Notes: generated from the letters alone by a model not told the origin. Numbered from the stretch's first letter, positions 1 to 8,226 are shown. The stretch is DNA of 31,970 nt from Rhizobiaceae bacterium (GCA_021648425.1 JAKISV010000005.1:1-31970); one strand, 5' to 3'. Numbers and translations: made by a program.

Positions 1-397
1 CGGTCATTCCCGGCATGCCAAGACCGGCAATCCAGCGCTCCAGCGATGCCTGGCTCTCATCAACTTTGGCAACCATGGCACCATTTGAATTGATATATTG
101 CTGCACACCGAACATGCCGGATACCGCATCACCGGTCTTAAATTTTGGGTGATTGGATTTCACCACATGACCGGCAGCACAGGCACGCATAACCTCGCCC
201 AGACCAACCGGGGGAATGTAGGATTTGCCTTCAGCCATCCAGCCGCGCATGGCAGGGTCAATCGAGATGGCCTCAACTTTAACCTGAAATTCGCCTTCGC
301 CCGGTTCTGCCAGCGGGGTGTCGACAAATTCAAAATTTTCCGGTGTTACAAGCCCGTGCGGGCGTGATTTCAACAGGGCCTGACGATTGGTGGTCAT
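1..397 (-). CDS. NADP-dependent oxidoreductase, MDR family (partial, 5' part)
   Basis: Reading leftward from an ATG at 397-395 gives 132 codons that run off the left edge of the window without a stop. The product begins MTTNRQALLKSRPHG and carries the patterns SIDPAMRGWM and GDAVSGMFGVQQY. These are typical of the N-terminal GroES-like domain of zinc-independent medium-chain reductases of the curcumin / prostaglandin reductase (YfmJ/CurA) type. Such enzymes reduce activated double bonds of enones with NADPH; the nucleotide-binding Rossmann half lies outside the window. It starts 40 bp after the fabI stop on the same strand and may be cotranscribed with it. The substrate cannot be told from sequence. 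Confidence 0.85.
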   Translation of the reverse strand, partial: MTTNRQALLKSRPHGLVTPENFEFVDTPLAEPGEGEFQVKVEAISIDPAMRGWMAEGKSYIPPVGLGEVMRACAAGHVVKSNHPKFKTGDAVSGMFGVQQYINSNGAMVAKVDESQASLERWIAGLGMPGMT

Positions 398-437
398 AAC
401 AATGCTCGCTTTCAAAAAAATGGCAATATTTGTCGGT

Positions 438-1256
438 TCAGTCTTTGACGACGGAAATATCCGGCGCATCGACGGCTTTCATGCCAACCGTGTGGTAGCC
501 TGAGTCCACATGATGGACTTCGCCGGTCACACCGCGCGACATATCAGACAGTAAATACAGCGCCGACTGGCCAACCTCATCAATCGTTACTGTCCGGCGC
601 AGCGGTGAGTTATATTCGTTCCATTTCAGGATATAGCGAAAATCACCGATACCGGATGCGGCAAGGGTTTTGATCGGTCCGGCTGATACCGCATTAACGC
701 GGATATTTTTCGGACCAAGATCAACCGCAAGGTATTTCACACTGGCTTCAAGGGCGGCTTTGGCAACACCCATGACGTTATAATGCGGCATAACCTTTTC
801 AGCGCCATAATAGGTCATGGTCAGCAGTGAACCACCATCGGGCATCAATTTTTCCGCCCGCTGCGCCAGAGCGGTGAACGAATAGACTGAAATATCCATG
901 GTTTTGCGAAAATTTTCAGCGCTGGTATCGACATAACGCCCGGTCAATTCATCCTTGTCGGAAAATCCAATGGCATGAACCAGAAAATCCAGCCTGCCCC
1001 ATTCTTTTTCCAGTTTAGCAAATACTGCATCGATCGTTTCAGGTTCACTCACATCACAATGCCCGGCCAGCAAGCCACCCAGTTCCTCACAAAGTGGCTC
1101 AACGCGTTTCTTCAGCGCGTCTCCCTGCCAGGTAAGCGCCAGTTCCGCACCCGCATTCGCGCACGCCCTGGCAATGCCCCAGGCAATAGAACGCTTGTTG
1201 GCAACTCCCATAACAAGGCCACGTTTCCCCGCCATTAGTCCGCTATTGTTAGTCAT
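438..1256 (-). CDS. fabI: Enoyl-[acyl-carrier-protein] reductase (NADH) FabI
   Basis: A 272-residue short-chain dehydrogenase-type enoyl-ACP reductase, which does the last reduction of each fatty acid elongation cycle in the cytoplasm. The cofactor-binding start GLVMGVANKRSIAWGIA is characteristic of FabI. The active-site Tyr/Lys set is visible as Y149, Y159 and K166 (YNVMGVAK), with the same 10 and 7 residue spacings as E. coli Tyr146, Tyr156 and Lys163. SAGPIKTLAASGI and the C-terminal GEVHHVDSGYH are family hallmarks. The Gly of the HAIGF motif, where triclosan-resistance changes occur in E. coli, is unchanged. The start is supported by a GGAG ribosome-binding site about 9 nt upstream; M8 is a less likely alternative. 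Confidence 0.96.
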   Translation of the reverse strand: MTNNSGLMAGKRGLVMGVANKRSIAWGIARACANAGAELALTWQGDALKKRVEPLCEELGGLLAGHCDVSEPETIDAVFAKLEKEWGRLDFLVHAIGFSDKDELTGRYVDTSAENFRKTMDISVYSFTALAQRAEKLMPDGGSLLTMTYYGAEKVMPHYNVMGVAKAALEASVKYLAVDLGPKNIRVNAVSAGPIKTLAASGIGDFRYILKWNEYNSPLRRTVTIDEVGQSALYLLSDMSRGVTGEVHHVDSGYHTVGMKAVDAPDISVVKD

Positions 1257-1339
1257 GCAAATGTCTCCGGATGGTATGAAGGGAGCCTATGCCACAATGG
1301 GGTAAATTGGGCAAGGGGAGAAGGGAATTCGAGGTTTGC

Positions 1340-2707
1340 TCAAATTGCCAGAGAGCGCAATTGAAAACTTGCTTTCAGGCCACCCATTGACGATTTTCCC
1401 AGTTCCAGTTTCTGGCCGTAAATATCCAGCACATCGTTGACAATTGCCAATCCAAGTCCTGATCCTGAAATTGACTGGTCAAGGCGCACACCGCGTTCCT
1501 GGGCCATTTCCAGTTGTGCGCCCGAAATGCCCTTGCCATTGTCTTCAATTTTGAAGTAGGCAATATCTTCTCTGGCAACTACCGTGATTTTAGCCTGGTC
1601 TGCTGCGTGTTTGAGTGAGTTTTCAAGCAGATTTCCTAATATTTCCGCCAGATCATCCTTGTCAATCTGGGCGACGATATCCTCATTACAGTCGACTTCA
1701 ATAGTTTTCCCCTCACCATCGGGAGTACGTTGCAGTGTTGCAACAATTTGATTGATAATCGGGAGTATTTTGATATTTGCCATCGTTTTTGTATGGCGAA
1801 TGCGAGAGGTTGTCAGTTCGCGTTCTATCTGTCGCCTGAAAACCAGAGAAATTGCTTCGATATCATTGGCAATATCCACCTCACCCTTATCGCGCAGTCG
1901 CCTGATATCCGAAATCAACGCGGTCAGCGGTGTTTTAAATCCGTGAGCGAGGTTATCTGCCCTGCTTTTGGCCCGTTGAATGGTGATTTCCTGCGCCTCC
2001 AGTAGATAATTCACTTCTTCTGCCAACGGAGATACTTCGTGCGGTAAATCGGAATCCACCCTGGTGGCTTTGCCGTTACGCACATTTGCAATCGAATCAC
2101 GCACAAACGATAAAGGTCGCAGACCGATTGTTACCTGAATCCAGCCCGCCAGCAGTAAAATCGAGCCAAGTGCAATCAATGCCAACGTCACCTCATTGGC
2201 AAATCGCGCCACCGCTTTTTTCAATTCCACCAGATCAATTGCCACTGCCAGTCGAGCAATCTGCTCACCATTTACACCATTGAATACCAACCGGCGTTCA
2301 TGAACCAGCAGGCTGGAATTTTGCGGACCGCTGGTCGTATGAATGTGTATTACGCCAAGTTCCGGCACATCAGCGGGCAATTGCATCTGGCTGTCCCAAA
2401 GTGACCGTGAACGTGAAGATTTATCCGAGGTTTCATTGTAAATAAGCCAATATAAGCCGCTGAAAATTTTCTCAAATCGGGGGTCAGCTATTCTTGCCGC
2501 CAGATGCGGTGTGCCATCCTCATCAAACCCGACACGGGCCGCAATCTGTGTGAGATAGGTGTCCAGTTCAGCATTAATGCGGCGCTCCACATGCCTTTCA
2601 AACAGCAATATCAGCCCGTAACCCGTGATTGCCAGCGCTGCAACAATCAGCAATACCTGCAAAATCAGGAAACGTCGTTTTAAAGAGAGGTTTTTAAGAC
2701 TGTTCAT
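1340..2707 (-). CDS. Sensor histidine kinase, FeuQ/PhoQ-like
   Basis: A 455-residue membrane sensor kinase, counting from the ATG at 2707. It has an N-terminal membrane helix (about residues 10-36), a periplasmic sensor domain of roughly 130 residues and a second membrane helix (about 170-195). A HAMP-like linker and the kinase core follow. The phosphoacceptor is H255 in AHGFKTPL, a variant of the usual HE-RTPL typical of alphaproteobacterial PhoQ/FeuQ-like kinases. The N box (LLENSLKHA), G1 (DNGKGIS) and G2 (GSGLGLAI) boxes are intact, so it should be active. The chosen start overlaps the response regulator gene by 14 nt; an in-frame ATG at 2743 would overlap it by 50 nt and adds a non-membrane tail. 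The signal sensed is unknown. Confidence 0.9.
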   Translation of the reverse strand: MNSLKNLSLKRRFLILQVLLIVAALAITGYGLILLFERHVERRINAELDTYLTQIAARVGFDEDGTPHLAARIADPRFEKIFSGLYWLIYNETSDKSSRSRSLWDSQMQLPADVPELGVIHIHTTSGPQNSSLLVHERRLVFNGVNGEQIARLAVAIDLVELKKAVARFANEVTLALIALGSILLLAGWIQVTIGLRPLSFVRDSIANVRNGKATRVDSDLPHEVSPLAEEVNYLLEAQEITIQRAKSRADNLAHGFKTPLTALISDIRRLRDKGEVDIANDIEAISLVFRRQIERELTTSRIRHTKTMANIKILPIINQIVATLQRTPDGEGKTIEVDCNEDIVAQIDKDDLAEILGNLLENSLKHAADQAKITVVAREDIAYFKIEDNGKGISGAQLEMAQERGVRLDQSISGSGLGLAIVNDVLDIYGQKLELGKSSMGGLKASFQLRSLAI

Positions 2708-3359
2708 TGGCAATTGCGTAGCCAAATCCGCGGCGGGTTTCAATCAGTTTAGAACCAAGTTTGCGGCGCAAACGCCCCACCAGCACCTCAACCGCATTGG
2801 ATTCGCGCTGATCATATTCACCTTGCAGATGTTCAGCAAGTTCCTGTTGAGAAACCACCCGCTCGCTATGGTGCATAAGATATGACAACAGCCGGTATTC
2901 CTGCGGGGTTAGGGTCTTTGGTACTCCCCTGAGCGTCACCCGCTTCTGGCGTGGATCAAGCCTGACTTCACCCACTTCAATAATCGGAGTGGCATGGCCC
3001 GTGGAACGGCGAACAACTGCCCTTAGTCGCGCCAGCAATTCATCCATTTCAAATGGCTTGGGCAGATAATCATCTGCGCCTGCGTCAATGCCTTCCACGC
3101 GTTCCCCCCATGTGCCACGTGCAGAGAGCACAAGAACAGGAAATGTGCGGCCGTTTTCGCGCCATTTTTTTAAAACAGTCAAGCCATCCATACCCGGCAG
3201 GCCCAGGTCAAGAACCACCGCGCCATAGTCCTCGGTATCACCCTTAAACCAGGCTTCCTCGCCATTACTCTCATAATCCACAAGATAGCCCGCGTTAATC
3301 AGGGTTTCGCCCACATCGCGTATGATTCTGGCATCATCTTCAACAAATAAAATGCGCAT
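2694..3359 (-). CDS. OmpR/PhoB-family response regulator, FeuP/PhoP-like
   Basis: A 221-residue two-domain regulator. The receiver domain (about 1-115) has the acidic pocket EDD at 7-9, phosphoacceptor D51 in VVLDLGLPG, S79 and K101 in YLPKPF. The winged-helix DNA-binding domain (about 125-221) contains LTPQEYRLLSYL and the recognition-helix region NAVEVLVGRLRRKLG. It is the partner of the overlapping histidine kinase downstream and begins inside the stop codon of the upstream PepSY gene (TAATG, 1-nt overlap), so the three genes are translationally linked. Overall it resembles rhizobial FeuP and enterobacterial PhoP. The regulon is unknown, but the divergent PepSY/cytochrome b561 pair is an obvious candidate target. 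Confidence 0.92.
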   Translation of the reverse strand: MRILFVEDDARIIRDVGETLINAGYLVDYESNGEEAWFKGDTEDYGAVVLDLGLPGMDGLTVLKKWRENGRTFPVLVLSARGTWGERVEGIDAGADDYLPKPFEMDELLARLRAVVRRSTGHATPIIEVGEVRLDPRQKRVTLRGVPKTLTPQEYRLLSYLMHHSERVVSQQELAEHLQGEYDQRESNAVEVLVGRLRRKLGSKLIETRRGFGYAIANEQS

Positions 3360-3712
3360 TAGTCCAGCTTGTCCTTGATTATTACCCCTGTTTTAGCATC
3401 AACATACATCTCACGCACCCGTCCGCGTTTGCTGATATATTTGAATTCGTAGACTGGGATTCCGTCTTCATATTCGAATTCTGTTTCGATAATCTCACCT
3501 TTAATTTTGTCACGCATAATTTCAAGAATAACTTCCAGCGGCAATATACCTTTGGATTTTTGCTGTTCGTAAATCCGCCCATGTTTTGATTTGGTATCAG
3601 CCATCACAAAAAAGCTGGCTGAAACAATTCCAGCAAACGCGGCAAAGAACGCCAGGAAAAACAGAATATACAGTTTTTTTCCAGGAAAGATTGTGGCGAG
3701 GTGCTTATTCAT
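3359..3712 (-). CDS. Membrane-anchored PepSY-domain protein
   Basis: A 117-residue protein with a positively charged N terminus, one hydrophobic segment (about residues 14-38) and a C-terminal PepSY-like domain ending in MYVDAKTGVIIKDKLD, the usual final beta-hairpin of that fold. It probably sits in the inner membrane with the PepSY domain in the periplasm. It is the first gene of the leftward PepSY - response regulator - kinase operon, which suggests a role in modulating the kinase. From memory, a small periplasmic protein (FeuN) does this for FeuQ in Sinorhizobium. Homology to FeuN cannot be judged here, so the functional link is inference from position. Confidence 0.8.
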   Translation of the reverse strand: MNKHLATIFPGKKLYILFFLAFFAAFAGIVSASFFVMADTKSKHGRIYEQQKSKGILPLEVILEIMRDKIKGEIIETEFEYEDGIPVYEFKYISKRGRVREMYVDAKTGVIIKDKLD

Positions 3713-3836
3713 AAGGAGTTATTATCACAAACAACATGACAGGGTGCTGAAAATTCGCATCAGGTCTCTGTAATTACGCTTCCTCTATGTTGGTTTCATC
3801 GCACAAGCGGCGAACAACCAAAACAAAGGAAATCCG

Positions 3837-4124
3837 ATGAAAAACTTACTTATACTCACAGCAGCCTCCCTGACAATGTCTCTGGCCACTCCTGCATTTG
3901 CAAGTGACGATGACTACAAAAGAAATTGTGGAGCTGCCACCGGTCAATGGATGAGCATTGGCGCAATCTCAGACAAGGCAAGCCAGAAAGGCTACAACGT
4001 GCGCGGAGTTGAGCGCGAAGGCAACTGTTATGAAGTCAAAGCAGTAAACTCCAATGGTAACCGTGTGGAACTCTACATGAACCCGGTCACCGGTGAGATT
4101 GTCAGAGTCAAAAATAAATATTGA
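3837..4124 (+). CDS. Secreted PepSY-domain protein
   Basis: A 95-residue protein with a clear Sec signal peptide (MKNLLILTAASLTMSLA, cleavage expected after AFA at about residue 22). The mature PepSY domain ends ELYMNPVTGEIVRVKNKY. Two cysteines (C31, C64) could form a periplasmic disulfide, and W38 precedes the first helix as in many rhizobial PepSY proteins of this size. An AAGGAAA ribosome-binding site sits just upstream of the ATG. It is divergent from the PepSY/two-component operon and almost touches the following cytochrome b561 gene. PepSY domains are generally linked to protease inhibition or redox/metal processes; the specific job is unknown. Confidence 0.85.
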   Translation: MKNLLILTAASLTMSLATPAFASDDDYKRNCGAATGQWMSIGAISDKASQKGYNVRGVEREGNCYEVKAVNSNGNRVELYMNPVTGEIVRVKNKY

Positions 4125-4126
4125 TA

Positions 4127-4723
4127 ATGACAAATATTGAAACCACTACTTCTGCCGGCCGTTCAGTTCATAATGAACGTTCGGCAGAAGGCTCCCCTCA
4201 AATCAAGGCCCCTGAAGTCAAGGTGTGGGACATAGCCGTTCGGCTGTTCCACTGGTCGCTGGTCGCAAGTTTTGTTGTCGCCTGGCTTACCGCAGATGAA
4301 TGGGACTGGCTTCATGAAGTATCGGGTTACACCATAGGTGGCCTGCTGCTATTTCGATTTATCTGGGGCGTTATCGGTACAAAACACGCAAGATTTAGCG
4401 ACTTTATCTATGGCCCAATGAGTATCTTACGATACCTGCGCCAAACCGTGGTCCGCAAGGCCCGTCGATATATCGGGCACAATCCCGCTGGCGGAGCAAT
4501 GGTCCTGGCGCTGCTATTATCTTTGGTAGTCATTACGATCACCGGCATTGCCATGACATCGCAAACCTATTGGGGAGTGGAATGGATAGAAGAATTGCAC
4601 GAGATTTCAGCAAATCTAATTCTAATCCTGATTGCACTTCACATTGTCGGGGTCATTTATTCCAGCTTTGAGCACCGCGAAAATCTGGTGCGCTCAATGA
4701 TTACCGGCTGGAAAAGGCGATAA
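4127..4723 (+). CDS. Cytochrome b561-type membrane protein
   Basis: A 198-residue four-helix membrane cytochrome. Four histidines sit where the two haem b groups are expected: H42 (RLFHWSL), H63 (LHEVSGY), H158 (LHEISAN) and H172 (ALHIVGV). The family carries electrons across or within the inner membrane, often from the quinone pool. The ATG at 4127 lies 2 nt after the stop of the PepSY gene; an in-frame TTG at 4121 overlapping that stop is a weaker alternative. A cytochrome b561 next to a periplasmic PepSY protein is a common pairing in alphaproteobacteria, but the electron acceptor is not known from sequence. Transcription probably stops at the hairpins at 4731-4797. Confidence 0.9.
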   Translation: MTNIETTTSAGRSVHNERSAEGSPQIKAPEVKVWDIAVRLFHWSLVASFVVAWLTADEWDWLHEVSGYTIGGLLLFRFIWGVIGTKHARFSDFIYGPMSILRYLRQTVVRKARRYIGHNPAGGAMVLALLLSLVVITITGIAMTSQTYWGVEWIEELHEISANLILILIALHIVGVIYSSFEHRENLVRSMITGWKRR

Positions 4724-4730
4724 CAGATAT

Positions 4731-4805
4731 TTACCCTGCAACTTGCTGGGCTAGCAGCAGGGTAAAGGGTGGGTGGGGCTTAAGCGGGCCCCACCCATTT
4801 AATTT
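4731..4805 (+). terminator. Two tandem hairpins, probable terminator after cytochrome b561
   Basis: The first hairpin pairs TTACCCTGC (4731-4739) with GCAGGGTAA (4757-4765), and TGCT/AGCA pair inside it. The second pairs GGGTGGGGC (4771-4779) with GCCCCACCC (4788-4796) over an 8-nt loop, and is followed on the + strand by a T-rich stretch (ATTTAATTT). It lies between the convergent cytochrome b561 and dnaJ-like genes, so it may serve both, though the minus-strand side has no clear U-tract. Confidence 0.6.
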
Positions 4806-4816
4806 CAGATGCCAAT

Positions 4817-5743
4817 CTATTTCCGCTTTTCAAACAATTCAGCCAAATCAGCATCTTTTTCCTTGGGCAACGAAATAATTACGCGCACCAGCAAGTCACC
4901 CATACCTTTGGCTTTGGTTGGCAGCCCTTTGCCTTTGACGCGAAAGATTTTTCCGCTTGTGGTCCAGGCAGGTACGCCAAGTGACAATTTGCCATCCAGC
5001 GTATCAACAGTAATTTTACCACCCGTTACCGCTATCGACAGAGGCAGTTCAGCTTCAACGCGCAGATCATTGCCGCGTTTTTCAAATTTGCCACCCTGTC
5101 GAAGAACAAGCGTGATCAGCGCATCACCAGGTGCTGCACCTGGATGGGTTTCACCCTGGCCTTTCAACCGTATCACCTGTCCATCTTTGGCCTCCGGCGG
5201 TATCGATACCGATACCTTGCGCCCATCGGGAAACATAACCTGGGTTTTACCACGCGCAAGGTCTTCAATTCTGGCAATAGCTTTCAGGTTGATATCAGCA
5301 GCTTTTGCCCGACCTTGTCCGGGGTGCATACCGCCAAAACCGGAATTTTGTTGCGTTTGTGCACTGGCAAAAGCTGACCCGAACATTTCTTTTAAAATGT
5401 CCTCAGGTCCGCCCGCATTGCCTCCAAACGGATTTGCCTGCCCGCGTTGACGGCGCATTCCGGCAAACGGATCTCCCGAGCCCGGCTGCCCGCCACCCCC
5501 GGGAAACCCGGTAAATTTTTCCTTGCCTTCACCATCGATTTCACCGCGGTCAAATTGCCCGCGTTTCTTTTTGTCGCCAACAATTTCATAGGCACTGTTG
5601 GCTTCTGCAAAGCGTTCTTTGGCTTTTGGGTTGTCAGGGTTCTGGTCCGGATGGTATTTTTTCGCCAGTTTGCGAAAAGCACTTTTGATTTCCTTTTGCG
5701 GCGCGGACCGGTCAACCCCCAATATGTTATAAGGGTCACGCAT
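4817..5743 (-). CDS. DnaJ-class (CbpA-like) co-chaperone
   Basis: A 308-residue J-domain protein. The J domain occupies about residues 1-70, with the HPD motif at 31-33 that stimulates Hsp70 ATPase. A Gly/Phe-rich linker (about 80-150, with GFPGGGGQPGSG) and a C-terminal substrate-binding region with GGKITVDTLDG follow. There is no cysteine-rich zinc domain, so it is of the CbpA type rather than DnaJ proper. The ATG at 5743 was chosen because the family starts right before the J domain (RDPYNILGV). The longer reading from 5773 adds ten unlikely residues. Confidence 0.93.
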   Translation of the reverse strand: MRDPYNILGVDRSAPQKEIKSAFRKLAKKYHPDQNPDNPKAKERFAEANSAYEIVGDKKKRGQFDRGEIDGEGKEKFTGFPGGGGQPGSGDPFAGMRRQRGQANPFGGNAGGPEDILKEMFGSAFASAQTQQNSGFGGMHPGQGRAKAADINLKAIARIEDLARGKTQVMFPDGRKVSVSIPPEAKDGQVIRLKGQGETHPGAAPGDALITLVLRQGGKFEKRGNDLRVEAELPLSIAVTGGKITVDTLDGKLSLGVPAWTTSGKIFRVKGKGLPTKAKGMGDLLVRVIISLPKEKDADLAELFEKRK

Positions 5744-5922
5744 TATATTTTTCCCATATCGAGTAAGACGCAAGCGCGACCCAAGCTTTAATTTCGGTCC
5801 CGAATTGCATCAATTGTTTCTAAGTTGTACTAAATATGGGGTTTTTTACAGAAAATTCCAATTGTTTTATGAAAAATATGGGTGAATCTCGATTGTTTAT
5901 TTCACCCGGATAAAAGGACAAC
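5744..5922. promoter_or_regulatory. Divergent intergenic region, weak promoter candidate
   Basis: A 179-bp A+T-rich gap between the leftward dnaJ-like gene and the rightward acyltransferase. A weak sigma70-like pair for the rightward gene is TTGCAT (5805-5810) and TACTAA (5828-5833) with a 17-nt spacer, which matches the consensus only partly. AAAAGGACAAC just before 5923 is a plausible ribosome-binding site. No other structure was seen. Confidence 0.3.
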
Positions 5923-6639
5923 ATGAAAAACTCACCTAAAAACAAGAATACAGTTCGAGTGATTGATAATATTTTTGGTAAATTACTCCGGCATCTGGTG
6001 TTTGCCCTGGTGCGCCCATATTTTAGCGTTGCTTTTAATGTCAGCTGCTCAAACAAAGAAAAGCTGCAGGGCCTGGAAGGGGCAATCATCCTTTCCAATC
6101 ACGTTTCACGCCACGATCCCCCGTTAATCCTGGCAACGCTCTATGCTGTTACCCGCATTCGCCCCACGGCCTATTATCGCGAATATGAGCATTGGCTGCA
6201 AAAATACCCGATGATGTTATTTGGCACCATCCCGATGAGTAGCCCTAAAACCTGGGCACCTGAACGCCGCGAAGCCAACAAGCTTGAAACTCTTGATATC
6301 ATGCGAAGGGTGGTAGAAAACGGTAACTCCATCCTGATTTTCCCGGCCGGAAACATTCGCAAAGGCGAAAAGGAAGAAATTGCTCCTTATCTGACCGGTG
6401 CCTACGATACCATCAAAGCCCTGGGAAATCCGCCCGTAGTGCTGTTAAAACTTGATGGATTGGGGAAATACCAATACCGCAAATATGACCTGTTCTGGTC
6501 ATTTCTCGGCATTAAAAAAGGCCGGCGCCACGTAAAAATCGATTTGCAAATTGTTGAAAACCTGACTTTGGGTAAAAACAGTGAGGCATTTAACAAAAAA
6601 CTGGAGAAATATTTTAACGGTGGACCAGTACCCAAATAG
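5923..6639 (+). CDS. 1-acyl-sn-glycerol-3-phosphate acyltransferase-like protein (PlsC family)
   Basis: A 238-residue lysophospholipid acyltransferase-type protein. The catalytic HX4D motif is H60-VSRH-D65 in SNHVSRHDPP. Downstream, FPAGNIRKG occupies the place of the acceptor-binding EGTR motif in PlsC and differs from it. That departure means the acyl acceptor may not be lysophosphatidic acid. The N terminus is basic, with a hydrophobic stretch around residues 22-40 that probably associates with the inner membrane. It stands alone between divergent dnaJ and a convergent lipoprotein gene, so context gives no pathway. Confidence 0.85.
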   Translation: MKNSPKNKNTVRVIDNIFGKLLRHLVFALVRPYFSVAFNVSCSNKEKLQGLEGAIILSNHVSRHDPPLILATLYAVTRIRPTAYYREYEHWLQKYPMMLFGTIPMSSPKTWAPERREANKLETLDIMRRVVENGNSILIFPAGNIRKGEKEEIAPYLTGAYDTIKALGNPPVVLLKLDGLGKYQYRKYDLFWSFLGIKKGRRHVKIDLQIVENLTLGKNSEAFNKKLEKYFNGGPVPK

Positions 6640-6662
6640 GGACTGCAAAGGAAAGTATTCCG

Positions 6663-7109
6663 CTATCGGCGCATGAACCAGGATAAGACCCACAAACCGC
6701 GCTTCACTTCACACGTTTCCCCGTCATAAAGTGATATGCCCATAAAACTGTCGACAGTGGTTTGGAATTTTTTGCATTTCTGCCCTGATGAACCAATAAA
6801 CCTGTCAATTGCAAGAATGGTCCCGCTATTACCCGTATCAGGATTGCTCCAGGCCAGCTCACTGGTTTTTGGTTTGATATTTTCAGCATCAACAACAATG
6901 GTTTTGATGACTTCCGCATCAGTACCTTCAACACCTTCAGTTTCAGCGGACTTTGTAACAGAACCGGTAACAAGCGTATCAGCAGAGGCTAGAGTTTTAT
7001 CCTGGGATGTGACTGTACATGCTGATACCAGCAAAATCATAGCCGCAAGCGCACTTAGATTTAGTGCCGTTTTTCCAGGCACGCAATTGCGCTTGTTTCC
7101 ATTTGTCAT
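6663..7109 (-). CDS. Surface-antigen lipoprotein, RT0821/Lpp0805 type
   Basis: A 148-residue putative outer-membrane lipoprotein. The signal sequence ends in the lipobox LLVSAC with lipidated C31. A low-complexity spacer rich in Thr, Ser and Glu follows, then a C-terminal domain with KCKKFQTTVD and DGETCEVKRGLW. That pattern of two cysteines flanking a beta-hairpin is seen in the RT0821/Lpp0805 (17 kDa surface antigen-like) family. The ATG at 7109 was chosen because it places the hydrophobic signal at the right distance; the longer frame from 7145 would overlap the pdxH promoter region. It is divergent from pdxH, a neighbourhood common in Rhizobiales. Its molecular role is unknown. Confidence 0.78.
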   Translation of the reverse strand: MTNGNKRNCVPGKTALNLSALAAMILLVSACTVTSQDKTLASADTLVTGSVTKSAETEGVEGTDAEVIKTIVVDAENIKPKTSELAWSNPDTGNSGTILAIDRFIGSSGQKCKKFQTTVDSFMGISLYDGETCEVKRGLWVLSWFMRR

Positions 7110-7169
7110 AGGTGTTTGATATACTCGGTACATAGCCCCGCCCAACTAATCACTAATAAAGGCATCACC

Positions 7170-7805
7170 ATGGATGATCGCGCATCAAGGTTAAGAAACA
7201 GTGACTTTCCTGATAAAGCTTCCCCTGCGTCACCATATATAAAATTCGTGGAATGGCTGGACCTGGCGCAAGAGTCTGAGCCAAATGATCCATCCGCCAT
7301 GTCTGTTGCCACCGTTGATAAAGATGGCCTGCCCAACGTGCGAATGATTTTGATGCGCGCTCATGATGAACGCGGGCTGGTATTTTTCACAAATTTCGAA
7401 AGCCAAAAGGGATCAGAGTTACTTGGCCAGAAAAAAGCTGCCGCCTGTTTCCACTGGAAAAGCCTGCGTAAGTCAGTGCGCTTTCGGGGTATTGTTGAAG
7501 TGGTAAGCGACAAGGAAGCCGATGATTATTTCTATTCGCGCCCGCGCGGAAGTCGCATCGGCGCCTGGGCTTCCAAACAATCACGCCAACTGGAAAGCAG
7601 GTTTGCCCTTGAAAAAGAAGTGGCAAAATATACCGCAAAATTTGGTGTCGGAAATATTCCCCGCCCCGATTACTGGTCAGGTTTTCGCATTCTACCCCTG
7701 TCAATCGAGTTCTGGAGCGACGGCAAATTTCGCCTGCACGACAGAATTATGTATGAAAGGGCAGGGCTGGATGAGGACTGGCGCATATCGCGGCTTTATC
7801 CATAG
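7170..7805 (+). CDS. pdxH: Pyridoxamine 5'-phosphate oxidase
   Basis: A 211-residue FMN flavoprotein that oxidises pyridoxine or pyridoxamine 5'-phosphate to pyridoxal 5'-phosphate in the cytoplasm. Recognisable family blocks are MSVATVDKDGLPNVRMILMR near the N terminus, FTNFESQKGSEL, RFRGIVEVVS, the SRPRGSRIGAWASKQS block and the C-terminal end RLYP. The ATG at 7170 follows an AAAGG site; the frame is open back to 7116 but that extension has no family support. It converges with the zinc-ribbon gene, with 28 bp between their stops. Confidence 0.97.
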   Translation: MDDRASRLRNSDFPDKASPASPYIKFVEWLDLAQESEPNDPSAMSVATVDKDGLPNVRMILMRAHDERGLVFFTNFESQKGSELLGQKKAAACFHWKSLRKSVRFRGIVEVVSDKEADDYFYSRPRGSRIGAWASKQSRQLESRFALEKEVAKYTAKFGVGNIPRPDYWSGFRILPLSIEFWSDGKFRLHDRIMYERAGLDEDWRISRLYP

Positions 7806-7833
7806 AATTTTTGAATATAATCACCTGTCATTT

Positions 7834-8226
7834 TTACCGCTCCCCAGGTTTCGCCCGCGCCCTTTCTACTGCTGTCTTGTTGGTCAGTTTCACAAAATAT
7901 TTTTCACCGATACTGCCCTTTTCCGGTTCGCCTTCATGATAGGGTTGAGCAACAATTCCGCCAAACCGAGCTTCACTGACCACTACTTTACGGTTGTTTA
8001 TGTAGCAAAGTACCTGGGAGACGGTTGTACTCATAGCCTGTTCTGGCTGCTCGCTGTACGCCCATCCCATGCCACCCATCGCTCCGACATTGAAGAACAC
8101 CAGTGCGTTGCCTTCAAAATCTTTAGCCAGTTTCAGACAGGCTCCACAAAAATACCAGGGATAACGTGCATTGTGCTTTTGTATAGCGCCACAACCCGGG
8201 CAATGATGTTCAGGTGTTTCAGTCAT
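7834..8226 (-). CDS. Small zinc-ribbon protein of unknown function
   Basis: A 130-residue protein. Four cysteines (C9, C12, C27, C30 in HHCPGCG and YFCGACLK) form a likely zinc ribbon at the N terminus. The rest contains a glycine-rich stretch (GAMGGMGWAYSE) and a charged C terminus. The ATG at 8226 sits inside the end of the GST gene as ATGACTGA (8-nt overlap), implying coupled translation. The open frame extends to 8394 but would then run far into the GST gene. I do not recognise a characterised family. Confidence 0.72.
   Translation of the reverse strand: MTETPEHHCPGCGAIQKHNARYPWYFCGACLKLAKDFEGNALVFFNVGAMGGMGWAYSEQPEQAMSTTVSQVLCYINNRKVVVSEARFGGIVAQPYHEGEPEKGSIGEKYFVKLTNKTAVERARAKPGER

Noticed and set aside
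606..655. Possible tRNA or small RNA genes anywhere in the window (this span is only an example inside fabI)
   Set aside because: No cloverleaf with a T-loop GGTTCGAATCC-like signature was seen in any intergenic space.
4809..5450. Long open frame (213 codons) opposite the dnaJ-like gene
   Set aside because: Antisense to a well-supported gene; Ser/Pro/Arg-rich translation typical of a shadow frame.
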